Shown here: positions 1 through 10,412 of the stretch, piece after piece
Layout: each line of letters opens with the position of its first letter
How positions within the stretch are numbered: the stretch's first letter is position 1
Assembly (NCBI RefSeq): GCF_001420715.1
Contig: NZ_LJJC01000006.1
Location: forward strand, 322,548 to 386,547
Direction of reading: 5' to 3'
Source: Heyndrickxia shackletonii
GTDB lineage: Bacteria; Bacillota; Bacilli; Bacillales; Bacillaceae_C
Length of the DNA stretch: 64,000 nt
Made by a program: the position numbers and the translations under genes
The notes under the pieces: model-generated
The model's input: the letters and a program-made list of their open reading frames with translations, nothing else
Told to the model about the DNA's origin: nothing
Database searches by the model: none

Positions 1-703
1 TAGTAACACTTGCATTATCTAATTGAACCAGTGGCTGATCCGGTGCAATGATGGAAAGAAAGGCGTCAATTGTCATGCCATGACTTACAATGAGAACATT
101 GCCTCCTTGTTTTGCTTGTTTTTTTGCAATTTTATCTATTGCAGATTTAACACGGTTAGAAACTTGGTCCCAATTTTCCGCTTGTTTAGTATTATCAATA
201 CTGGAAATGGTATCTATTAATTTCGGCAGCCCCAATTTCATTAGGTTATCCATTGAATTCATGTTCAATGATTTCATTACTTGGCCCCACATATTTTCAT
301 TTAAATCGCCTTCAAATTTGCCAAAGTACACTTCCCGCAAATTTTTATCTTGATTTAGCACTAGATTTTGTTGACCACTATTTTTTAATACTAGATTTGC
401 CGTTTCAATTGCTCTTCCACTATCACTGCTATATGCAGCATTAAATTTTACCTTGTCTGTTTTTAAACCTTTACCTAAATTCTCGGCTACCTTAACCCCA
501 TCCTCTGTCAATGGTGTATCAGACCAGCCTTGAACTCGGTCATTGGTATTAAAAATTGTTTTCCCGTGTCGTGTTATATAAAAGGTAACTGTCTTATCCT
601 TACCCTTGTTCACGGTTGTTTCGCTAGAAGTTTTTGATTGATTACAAGCTGCCAATGATAGGATAACCATTAAGGATACACATGCAGCCAGAAGCTTTTT
701 CAT
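1..703 (-). CDS. Histidine phosphatase family lipoprotein (3' end beyond window)
   Basis: The protein starts MKKLLAACVSLMVILSLAACN, a classic lipoprotein signal peptide with an LAAC lipobox, so it should be anchored on the outer face of the membrane. After a Lys/Ser-rich linker it carries the phosphoglycerate-mutase-like RHG motif (TFYITRHGKT), then YSSDSGRAIETA, the expected phosphate-pocket arginine segment, and near the window edge LIVSHGMTIDAF with the second catalytic histidine. The histidine phosphatase (branch 2/PGM-like) assignment is firm; the substrate is unknown. The start is the ATG whose complement is at 701-703. About 234 codons are visible and the reading frame runs off the left edge, so the C-terminus is missing. 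Confidence 0.85.
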   Translation of the reverse strand, partial: MKKLLAACVSLMVILSLAACNQSKTSSETTVNKGKDKTVTFYITRHGKTIFNTNDRVQGWSDTPLTEDGVKVAENLGKGLKTDKVKFNAAYSSDSGRAIETANLVLKNSGQQNLVLNQDKNLREVYFGKFEGDLNENMWGQVMKSLNMNSMDNLMKLGLPKLIDTISSIDNTKQAENWDQVSNRVKSAIDKIAKKQAKQGGNVLIVSHGMTIDAFLSIIAPDQPLVQLDNASVT

Positions 704-764
704 TTCATCCATCTCCATCTATTAACTATTTCTATCTGATCATGTTTTGGATACCATCGCTCTA

Positions 765-2267
<1,503 letters not shown>

Positions 2268-2277
2268 TTAGATTAAT

Positions 2278-4242
<1,965 letters not shown>

Positions 4243-4254
4243 TTATTTTTGTAA

Positions 4255-4317
4255 TAAAAAAACCTGAGCCAATCTGTACAGGTAAAAATAGAGCCTCGTA
4301 CAGATCAGTTCAGGTTA
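4255..4317 (-). terminator. Leader terminator 2 upstream of bglP
   Basis: On the minus strand AACCTGA (4310-4316) pairs with TCAGGTT (4261-4267), supported by the inner CTGTAC/GTACAG pairing, and is followed by a T run (4254-4260). It overlaps the divergent RAT and lies just ahead of the bglP ribosome binding site. Confidence 0.7.
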
Positions 4318-4338
4318 TGCCCAAAAAGGTAACATTCC
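4309..4338 (-). promoter_or_regulatory. Second, divergent RAT (ribonucleic antiterminator) before bglP
   Basis: Read on the minus strand this begins GGAATGTTACC and continues GGGCATAACCTGAA. It lines up with the RAT consensus seen at 4411-4443 and 5484-5515 (GGATTGTTAC...CAGGCAAAACCTAAA), and its 3' end overlaps the 5' arm of the next terminator, as required for mutually exclusive folding. It is more diverged than the first copy, so binding by LicT is inferred. Confidence 0.6.
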
Positions 4339-4365
4339 TTCACAATCCTATTTAATTCCTTATAA

Positions 4366-4420
4366 AAACAAAAAAACCTAAACTGCATGCCAAGAAGTTT
4401 GACAATACAATTTAGGTTTT
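4366..4420 (-). terminator. Leader terminator 1 upstream of bglP
   Basis: CCTAAA(TT) at the end of the RAT pairs with its complement next to a run of T on the minus strand (4365-4376). It is mutually exclusive with the RAT hairpin at 4411-4443. Confidence 0.85.
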
Positions 4421-4443
4421 GCCTGAGTAATCAGTAACAATCC
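4411..4443 (-). promoter_or_regulatory. RAT antiterminator, first copy before bglP
   Basis: The minus strand reads GGATTGTTACTG, then ATTACT, then CAGGCAAAACCTAAA, a near-exact LicT/SacT-family RAT. Its 3' part AAACCTAAA is also the 5' arm of the terminator at 4366-4420. Antiterminator bound to this hairpin would block the terminator and allow transcription into bglPH. Confidence 0.9.
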
Positions 4444-4474
4444 TAATGAATTCAATATTGAATTTTGTATTTTT

Positions 4475-4512
4475 ACTTTAGCATGCGCTTTCATGAATTG
4501 TCAACGCTTTCT
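4475..4512 (-). promoter_or_regulatory. SigA-type promoter with overlapping cre for bglPH
   Basis: On the minus strand AGAAAGCGTTGACA (4499-4512) differs from the CcpA site consensus TGWAANCGNTNWCA only at the first base, and its TTGACA doubles as a -35 element. TAAAGT at 4475-4480 is a plausible -10 with an 18 bp spacer. Catabolite repression of bglPH through promoter occlusion is inferred. Confidence 0.65.
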
Positions 4513-4533
4513 TAATGGGATTTTTTGCAAAAA

Positions 4534-5382
4534 TTACTTCATTTTATGGCGATTTGTAACGCGATGGATATGGACAGTTAAATATATTTCCTCGTCCTTT
4601 GTCACACCCCAATTAAATTGATTTTCTAAATAAGTTGCAATCTTTTGGGTACATGAATATGCCTCAGGATACTTTAGCTGAATCTGTTCAATAAAAAACT
4701 GATCCACCGTTTCCTCTAGTTTTTCCTTGCGAACAAAGCGGACAGCAAAAAAACGAAGATGTGTTAGAAACCTTTCGTAATTAACTGAGTTCTCATCCAA
4801 CTCCATTTTAAAATGGTATTTAACTATATTCAAAATAGTATTTACCATCTCTGTGATTTGCACAGCAGCTGCCATATTCTCGCCGGAAATCTGGCTATTT
4901 ACTAGATGCAATGCAATGGAGGCTGCTTCATCCTCCCCAAGGGCGATTCCTGTTTCCTTTTCAATAATGGCAAGAGCCTTGAGGGCAACTTGAAATTCCT
5001 GCTTATAATATTTCCTGATCTCCCATAATAGTGGATTTGTTAAATGGATACCCTGCTTATGCCTGCTAATCGCAAAACTGATGTGATCTGTTAATGCGAC
5101 ATAAAGATATTCATCTAATTTAAATGGCAGATGGGTTTGTGCATAATCCAAAATTTTGGCGGAAATGTTCAAATATACCTCGGAAGTATCTCTTAATAAT
5201 TTTGCAAGCTTTTCAGATATTCCACGGGTCTCTAGCACAAAGGTTTTCTCAATCTTAGATTCATCAATGGACTCGCCGACCTTCTTTTGAAAAGCAAGCC
5301 CTCTCCCCATTACAACTATTTCCTGATTTAATTCATTTGTTGATACGACAACATTATTGTTTAATATCTTTTTAATCTCCAT
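4534..5382 (-). CDS. licT: BglG/LicT-family transcriptional antiterminator
   Basis: RNA-binding antiterminator that folds the RAT hairpins and lets polymerase pass the leader terminators when beta-glucosides are present. The 282 residues comprise the N-terminal CAT RNA-binding domain (about 1-60, starting MEIKKILNNNVVVS with the family NNVV core) followed by PRD1 (about 65-170, with LTDHISFAI) and PRD2 (about 175-280, with IYLTVHIHR). The conserved PRD histidines are present. The in-frame upstream extension of 24 residues lacks family similarity; the start at 5382 is preceded by AAGGGCGAGTGGAA. The gene has its own RAT leader, so it is probably autoregulated. Confidence 0.93.
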   Translation of the reverse strand: MEIKKILNNNVVVSTNELNQEIVVMGRGLAFQKKVGESIDESKIEKTFVLETRGISEKLAKLLRDTSEVYLNISAKILDYAQTHLPFKLDEYLYVALTDHISFAISRHKQGIHLTNPLLWEIRKYYKQEFQVALKALAIIEKETGIALGEDEAASIALHLVNSQISGENMAAAVQITEMVNTILNIVKYHFKMELDENSVNYERFLTHLRFFAVRFVRKEKLEETVDQFFIEQIQLKYPEAYSCTQKIATYLENQFNWGVTKDEEIYLTVHIHRVTNRHKMK

Positions 5383-5432
5383 TTCCACTCGCCCTTGATT
5401 GAAGTATTTTGTAAATCTTCCTAAAACCAAAT

Positions 5433-5515
5433 AAAAAAACCTAAATTTGTACATAGAATACCATAAGATACTCCCTTTACAAATTTAGGTTTTGCCTGCC
5501 GAGCAGTAACAATCC
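5433..5515 (-). promoter_or_regulatory. RAT antiterminator plus terminator in the licT leader
   Basis: The minus strand 5484-5515 reads GGATTGTTACTG, CTCGG, CAGGCAAAACCTAAA, a clear RAT. The AAACCTAAATTTGTA arm then pairs with TACAAATTTAGGTTT, followed by seven T, giving a terminator at about 5433-5490. This places licT under its own control. Confidence 0.9.
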
Positions 5516-5520
5516 ATTCA

Positions 5521-5566
5521 TGTAAACGATTACTTTCTTTTTACCATAGGTTAATAGACCTGTCAA
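5521..5566 (-). promoter_or_regulatory. licT promoter region with cre site
   Basis: The minus strand carries TTGACA (5561-5566) as -35. AGTAATCGTTTACA at 5521-5534 matches the cre consensus at all defined positions except the first. The exact -10 is unclear (TAAAAA at the 17 bp spacing). CcpA repression of licT is inferred. Confidence 0.5.
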
Positions 5567-5677
5567 GCTGCCAGTTTACTAGATATAAATAACTAAGAAC
5601 GTTTTTTCAAAAAATTTTAAAAATCAATTATTTCTACCGATATAAATAGTAAAAACTAATGACTATAGGAGGACACC

Positions 5678-7153
5678 ATGACGGCAATTCAGCAATTAAA
5701 AGTTTTAGATATGAGAAACAGAAATAAACTAATGCTTATTATGTATTTAATTACGACTATTTTAGGTTCCATCAGCTTACTAACCTCTGGGCAAAATACC
5801 TGGAGTATTTATTTCTACATCTTTCAAATCATTTTCTACCCTTTAGTATTCTTTTTAGCACATAAGTATAAAAAAGAAATTATCTTCCCATATACAATAG
5901 TCATTGTAATGAATCTATTTAACTTAAGTTTATTATGGAAAGACGGTGGTTCATTATCCACGGCTATGACTATTTTTTTCTTTTCTGTTTTTTCTGCCGT
6001 ACAGTTTAATGGAAGAATATTTGGCATTGGTTATGTTTTAGGCTTTATAACTCTTATTATGAATAATCTATATCCGGCAAAAGGATACGCATATTTAACA
6101 GAAGAGCTAAGTTCCTTTGTTATTATCTACTTATTCTCTGGCGTTATATTAGGGATGCTTATATTTTTGAATCAAAAGCAATATAAAAAACTGCAAGAAT
6201 ATATCCATCTTGCGGAAGAGGATAATAAAACAAAAGAAAAGCAAAAGAATCGCCTTGAAATGGAAATAGCCAATATTGCCGAGAGTATTACGAAAATTAG
6301 CGAAAAAGTACAATTTAGCCTTACTTCACAAGAGGAAATGAAAATAGCCATGAGTGAAGTCTCGGCAGGGAGTCAAGTGCAAAGTGAACAAATATCTGGA
6401 ATTGCTGAAAATGCACAAAGAAATTTACTTGTAATAAATGAGATGAATAAAATAACGAAGGAATTAATAGAGGATTCCATAAAGTCTAGTTCTCTTGCAA
6501 GCGAAGGGCAAGCGAAGGCAATGGACCTTACGAATGAAATGGACCACCTTCAAAATGTGATTGCGAAGCTCAATGAAAACTTTACCGTCTTAACGCAAAA
6601 AATTGAAGAAACAAATCAGTTTGCTAATGATATTAAACAAATTACAGAGCAGACCAATCTACTAGCTTTAAACGCCTCTATTGAAGCTGCTCGTGCTGGT
6701 GAAGCAGGCAAAGGATTCTCCGTTGTGGCAGAGGAAATTAGAAAATTAGCTGATCTAACTAAAGATATCACAACGAAAATTACGGACAACTTAAGTCAAG
6801 TAAATACTTCCAATGAATTAGCACAAGCTAATATGCAAACAAGCAGTGATAGTTTAGATCAAAGTGTTAATACGACAAAAGAAGTGCATTCTTACTTTAC
6901 CCAACTTGATATTATGCTGAAAAAGTTAAATACTCAATTCAAGAAATTTGAAGATCACTCTAATGAAGTTGGAAAAAACAGCGTAAATGTAGAATCCTCC
7001 ACAACGGAATTTGCTGCAATTATCGAAGAAGCAACTGCCAGCATACAACAAGTCAGTGCCTCTATAGAAAGCATGACCGAGGATAATCACTCCATCGCTG
7101 CCTATATTCAAGATACCGCAAATAGCGCAGAAAATATTAAAAACAGCTTTTAA
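5678..7153 (+). CDS. Methyl-accepting chemotaxis-type signalling protein with multi-span N-terminus
   Basis: Membrane chemoreceptor that would signal to CheA/CheW. The first about 170 of 491 residues form a compact set of hydrophobic helices ([33 protein letters not shown], then further spans to [17 protein letters not shown]) with no large extracellular domain. This is followed by a coiled-coil methyl-accepting domain whose hairpin tip is recognisable ([35 protein letters not shown], about residues 325-360). No HAMP is obvious. The lack of an ectodomain suggests sensing of a membrane or energy signal, which is inference. The ATG follows AGGAGGACACC. Convergent with the MerR gene. Confidence 0.9.
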   Translation: MTAIQQLKVLDMRNRNKLMLIMYLITTILGSISLLTSGQNTWSIYFYIFQIIFYPLVFFLAHKYKKEIIFPYTIVIVMNLFNLSLLWKDGGSLSTAMTIFFFSVFSAVQFNGRIFGIGYVLGFITLIMNNLYPAKGYAYLTEELSSFVIIYLFSGVILGMLIFLNQKQYKKLQEYIHLAEEDNKTKEKQKNRLEMEIANIAESITKISEKVQFSLTSQEEMKIAMSEVSAGSQVQSEQISGIAENAQRNLLVINEMNKITKELIEDSIKSSSLASEGQAKAMDLTNEMDHLQNVIAKLNENFTVLTQKIEETNQFANDIKQITEQTNLLALNASIEAARAGEAGKGFSVVAEEIRKLADLTKDITTKITDNLSQVNTSNELAQANMQTSSDSLDQSVNTTKEVHSYFTQLDIMLKKLNTQFKKFEDHSNEVGKNSVNVESSTTEFAAIIEEATASIQQVSASIESMTEDNHSIAAYIQDTANSAENIKNSF

Positions 7154-7165
7154 AAATGGCACAAA

Positions 7166-7211
7166 GGAACAGATCCCTTATCCTACTAAAGTGGGACAAG
7201 GGGTTTGTTCC
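7166..7211. repeat. Intergenic palindrome, family GGRACAGRTCCC, copy 1
   Basis: An imperfect inverted repeat starts GGAACAGATCCCTTATCC, has ACTAAAGT at its centre and ends with GGTTTGTTCC. It closely resembles the element at 8605-8648. It sits between two convergent genes and could act as a bidirectional terminator. Confidence 0.75.
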
Positions 7212-7217
7212 CTAATT

Positions 7218-7481
7218 TCAATCCTTGCTAGTTAATCTTTCTTTTATTTCTGGAATGCTAAGCCCCTGTTTTTTCAAGTCCTTTATTTCATTTATTCTGG
7301 AAATCGCCTTTTCTCTGGGAAATCTCCTTGTTCTATTTTCCTCCTCTTGCTCAAAAGGAAGCATCCCTTCTTCTGTATAGAATTTTAGAGTACTATAACG
7401 GGATCCAGTTAGACGTACCAATTCCCCAATCGATACGAAATCAGATGCACGTATTTTATCCATAGAACGTTGACGGGACAA
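7218..7481 (-). CDS. Small MerR-type HTH regulator
   Basis: The 87 residues hold little more than a winged helix-turn-helix of the MerR class: SIGELVRLTGSRYSTLKFYTEEGML is the HTH plus first wing, and INEIKDLKKQGLSIPEIKERL is the second helix pair. There is no effector-binding or long dimerisation domain. It starts 15 bp after the upstream 331-residue gene on the same strand, so the two are likely co-transcribed and functionally linked. The target is unknown. Confidence 0.8.
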   Translation of the reverse strand: MSRQRSMDKIRASDFVSIGELVRLTGSRYSTLKFYTEEGMLPFEQEEENRTRRFPREKAISRINEIKDLKKQGLSIPEIKERLTSKD

Positions 7482-7496
7482 TTCCTTTCCTCCTTA

Positions 7497-8492
7497 CTAT
7501 AAAGATAATGGATATTTTATCAAACGAACACCATGAACAGGAAATCTATACTGCTTTGCATGAGGGACCGCTTCGTATAGAACATTATCTATTTTAATAA
7601 GCGGAATTTCTCCCTCACGAATGACTGTAATGTTGTGGCCATTACTTTCCAGTCTCTGCTTTACATCACGTAAACGGTCCTCCTTGTTAGAAAAGTAGGA
7701 CTCCGTATCGATAAAAATGGACTGGGATCTCTCGATAATCGGAAAAACAAAGTTAATTCCTGATCCTGATGGAGTAGACATCATTTCCTTTTTCATCTTT
7801 AGGAAATTTTTCACTGCATATTCGACTGTTTTATGAATATTAATTGGGAAAATTACTCTTCCTAAAGAGGTATTATCATATAATTCATAAATGCGAGCAG
7901 CTACATGTTTTAACTCTTCTTTTGAGAAAAGGTCGTATATACAACCGCTTTCCCTCAATAACCAAATCATAATGATGGCCTCATCTGTTATTGGCCCATC
8001 TTCTAAAATCTCAGCACGAATACTTTCCGTCAGTCTTGTGAATATTTCTGCATTACTGCGGTATTCTCTCATTTCAATACCTGCTGTGACAAACTCCAAA
8101 TCACTGTTTAAGAGAGCAGGAATTTCCTCCATTACATTTTCCCTTGTTAATGTAAAGGCAAAAGCATCCTCCACTTCCTTTAATTGTTTGCTAGAAAATT
8201 TAAGAACCTTTAATAGATATTTCGGGAGTGTCTCACATAAGGATTTATCTCTGCTAAGCAAGATTTTAAGGACAGTTTGTTGATATAAAGGCATCGAAGT
8301 ATTATTCAAGGTCTCTAATTCAAAAGTAAGGTTTTCTCCCTTTTCACTTAGACCCTTATCCAAATAAATTTCTAATAATGCAGCAGCAGCCATACAACGC
8401 AAGGACACCTTCTTTGAATTAGTTAAACGGGTACTTTCCTGAGCGTTAAGTGCTATCAAAGAAAAGTTTTGAGCAAAACTAAGTTCCTTCAT
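7497..8492 (-). CDS. Uncharacterised protein with weak GPP34 (Golgi phosphoprotein 3)-like character
   Basis: I do not recognise this 331-residue protein with certainty. The N-terminal two thirds are helical, with segments reminiscent of bacterial GPP34 domains: an opening SLIALNAQES, an AAAALLEIYLDKGL helix, and ITDEAIIMIWLLRESGCIYDLF near residues 170-195. The last 100 residues contain a short beta-rich stretch (ITVIREGEIPLIKIDNVLYEAV). No signal peptide or membrane span is visible. The start follows GGAGGGTC. It shares an operon with the small MerR gene. GPP34 proteins bind phosphoinositides in eukaryotes; no function is assigned here. Confidence 0.6.
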   Translation of the reverse strand: MKELSFAQNFSLIALNAQESTRLTNSKKVSLRCMAAAALLEIYLDKGLSEKGENLTFELETLNNTSMPLYQQTVLKILLSRDKSLCETLPKYLLKVLKFSSKQLKEVEDAFAFTLTRENVMEEIPALLNSDLEFVTAGIEMREYRSNAEIFTRLTESIRAEILEDGPITDEAIIMIWLLRESGCIYDLFSKEELKHVAARIYELYDNTSLGRVIFPINIHKTVEYAVKNFLKMKKEMMSTPSGSGINFVFPIIERSQSIFIDTESYFSNKEDRLRDVKQRLESNGHNITVIREGEIPLIKIDNVLYEAVPHAKQYRFPVHGVRLIKYPLSL

Positions 8493-8604
8493 AACTTGAC
8501 CCTCCTGGATTAAATTTTACTAACTACTTATTACTTACTACTTACGATTTAATCATAACAAAAACCAACTATAAAGTTAAGATAATTTAGAAAAAACAAA
8601 CAGA

Positions 8605-8648
8605 GGGACAGGTCCCATTTCCCACTAAAGTGGGAGAAGACCTATCCC
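8605..8648. repeat. Intergenic palindrome, family GGRACAGRTCCC, copy 2
   Basis: GGGACAGGTCCC, then CCCACTAAAGTGGG, then GACCTATCCC. It shares layout and the ACTAAAGT centre with copy 1 at 7166-7211. It begins one base after the cotA stop and could serve as its terminator. Confidence 0.75.
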
Positions 8649-10172
8649 CTATTCCCTAACAATAAACGGACGCATCATATCGTGATCTTCATGCTCTAAA
8701 ATGTGACAATGCCAAACATATTGGCCTGAATAAGGACCGAAACGGACTATTACACGGGTCACTTCCCCGGCTGGTGCAGCCACTGTATCTTTTAGCCCTC
8801 TTTCATTTGGTTCCGGCGGTCTTGCAGGACCTGTATATCGGATCTGTCCTGTTTTATTATAAAAATCCAAATCAAATGGACGCCGGTCTAATATTTGAAA
8901 CTGGATTAAATGAATATGAATGGGATGAGTAAATGGCATGGTATTAATGAAAGACCAAATTTCTGTTGTACCTAACCTAGGTTTTTCCGTCACAGGATCT
9001 TCCCATTTTTTATTATTTAATAATGGCATAGGACGCCCTAATGGATCATTAGATTCAATCAGTTTTAAATTCCGGTACCCCGCTACCATGCCCGTTTTTA
9101 ATGAAGGAATTGTACTCAATCGTTTAGGAATTTTACTTGTATCTTCCTTGGTGAGTGTTTTAGTAACTCGAAACTGCATAACATCAAACGTTTCATCATT
9201 CGGATCTGGATTAGATCCTAGATCATTTTTTAATATAATTGATTTTCCTTCATATTTCGAGAAATCAATAATTAAATCCGCTCGTTCCGCCGGTTCCATT
9301 ACCAATTTGTCTAATTTTACCGTCCTAGGCAATAATCCTCCGTCTGTTCCAATCTGATAAAAGGATTGACCTGAATCAAGGTATAATTGATATCCTCTTG
9401 TATTAGACGCGTTCAAGACACGAAACCGATACTTTTTAGGTTCCACTTCCATATATGGCCATACTTTACCGTTTACTAAAATGGTGTCTCCCAAAAAAAA
9501 TGGAACGATCGACGGATTTGGCAGATTCCTTGAAGGATTATTGGGCTGACTAGGGTAAAATAAGGAACCATCCTCATTAAAAGAGCGATCGGCAATAATG
9601 AGTGGAATTTCATAATCCCCTGTTGGCAGCTTTAGTCTCCGCTCCTCCTGATCGCGAATAATATACATCCCAACAAGTCCGGCATATACGTTGAGGCGTG
9701 TAATCCCCATAGCATGATCGTGATACCATAAAGTTGCAGCACGCTGTCGATTGGGATAATGGTAAATTTCTCTTTTAAAAAATGGACCCACTTGCTTAAA
9801 ATCCTTCGTAAACCAAGCCTCCGGATAACCATCACTGTCCGACCTTGTCTCACTTCCATGCAGATGAGTCACCGTTCTTACCTCCGGCTCATGGTGGATA
9901 ATTGATTCATCAAGCGGAAGCAAATGTTTTCCTGGAAGGTTATTCATCCATTTTACGTCTATTGGTTCTCCTTTGTTAACATCAAACATCGGGCCCGGAA
10001 ATTGACGATTATATCCCCATAAACGAGTCGGTTCCAGGTCCCTATGAAGCTTCTGCGTAAATTCCTCCATTTTAATCTCATAAAAAGCTCTTTTATTTTT
10101 CACCTCTAAAGGCTTAATTGTATTAATAGCAGGAAGCTGATCAACAAATTTTTCGAGCTTGCGTGTCATCAT
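8649..10172 (-). CDS. cotA: CotA-type spore-coat multicopper oxidase (laccase)
   Basis: Copper oxidase of the outer spore coat that oxidises phenolics and forms a brown pigment in B. subtilis. The 507 residues align along the whole length with CotA: RKLEKFVDQLPAIN at the N-terminus, HLHGSETRSDSDGYPEAWF, WYHDHAMGITRLNVYAG, the NGKVWPY...RFRVLNASNTR core, HPIHIHLIQFQ, and the C-terminal HCHILEHEDHDMMRP. All four copper-ligand His clusters are present, with the axial Met. The upstream extension (MGLCASNIKKNDGVEL) is not family-like. Two adjacent ATGs (10172 and 10169) follow GGAGTTGAGG and either may be used. Mother-cell sigma-factor control is expected from the family; I did not identify a clear SigK promoter. 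Confidence 0.93.
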   Translation of the reverse strand: MMTRKLEKFVDQLPAINTIKPLEVKNKRAFYEIKMEEFTQKLHRDLEPTRLWGYNRQFPGPMFDVNKGEPIDVKWMNNLPGKHLLPLDESIIHHEPEVRTVTHLHGSETRSDSDGYPEAWFTKDFKQVGPFFKREIYHYPNRQRAATLWYHDHAMGITRLNVYAGLVGMYIIRDQEERRLKLPTGDYEIPLIIADRSFNEDGSLFYPSQPNNPSRNLPNPSIVPFFLGDTILVNGKVWPYMEVEPKKYRFRVLNASNTRGYQLYLDSGQSFYQIGTDGGLLPRTVKLDKLVMEPAERADLIIDFSKYEGKSIILKNDLGSNPDPNDETFDVMQFRVTKTLTKEDTSKIPKRLSTIPSLKTGMVAGYRNLKLIESNDPLGRPMPLLNNKKWEDPVTEKPRLGTTEIWSFINTMPFTHPIHIHLIQFQILDRRPFDLDFYNKTGQIRYTGPARPPEPNERGLKDTVAAPAGEVTRVIVRFGPYSGQYVWHCHILEHEDHDMMRPFIVRE

Positions 10173-10259
10173 CCTCAACTCCACTCCATCATTCTTCTTA
10201 ATATTAGATGCACACAAACCCATTTAGGGGTGGGCGTATTTTCCAATTAAGTTGTTTTT

Positions 10260-10292
10260 TAGGTAAACATGAATGTCACCTCCGTTTACCCT
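10260..10292 (-). other. Hairpin enclosing a strong Shine-Dalgarno and a 3-codon ORF upstream of cotA
   Basis: On the minus strand GGTAAAC and GTTTACC form a perfect 7 bp inverted repeat around ACGGAGGTGACATTCATG. The enclosed SD leads into ATG TTT ACC TAA. It is about 90 bp upstream of the cotA start. Its role is unknown; it could be a leader element or the vestige of another start. Confidence 0.4.
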
Positions 10293-10412
10293 ACCGTCCC
10301 AACCCTGTTTGATTTCCGAGAAGCATGTTAAAATATAGGGTATGACTATTCTAAAAATATAAATTTATAGTATTTTCAATAGGTTTTCCATTTGAAATGG
10401 GAGGTCCCTTTT

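Noticed and set aside
7891-8283. Plus-strand 130-codon ORF
   Set aside because: Lies entirely opposite the GPP34-like gene, which has RBS and operon context.
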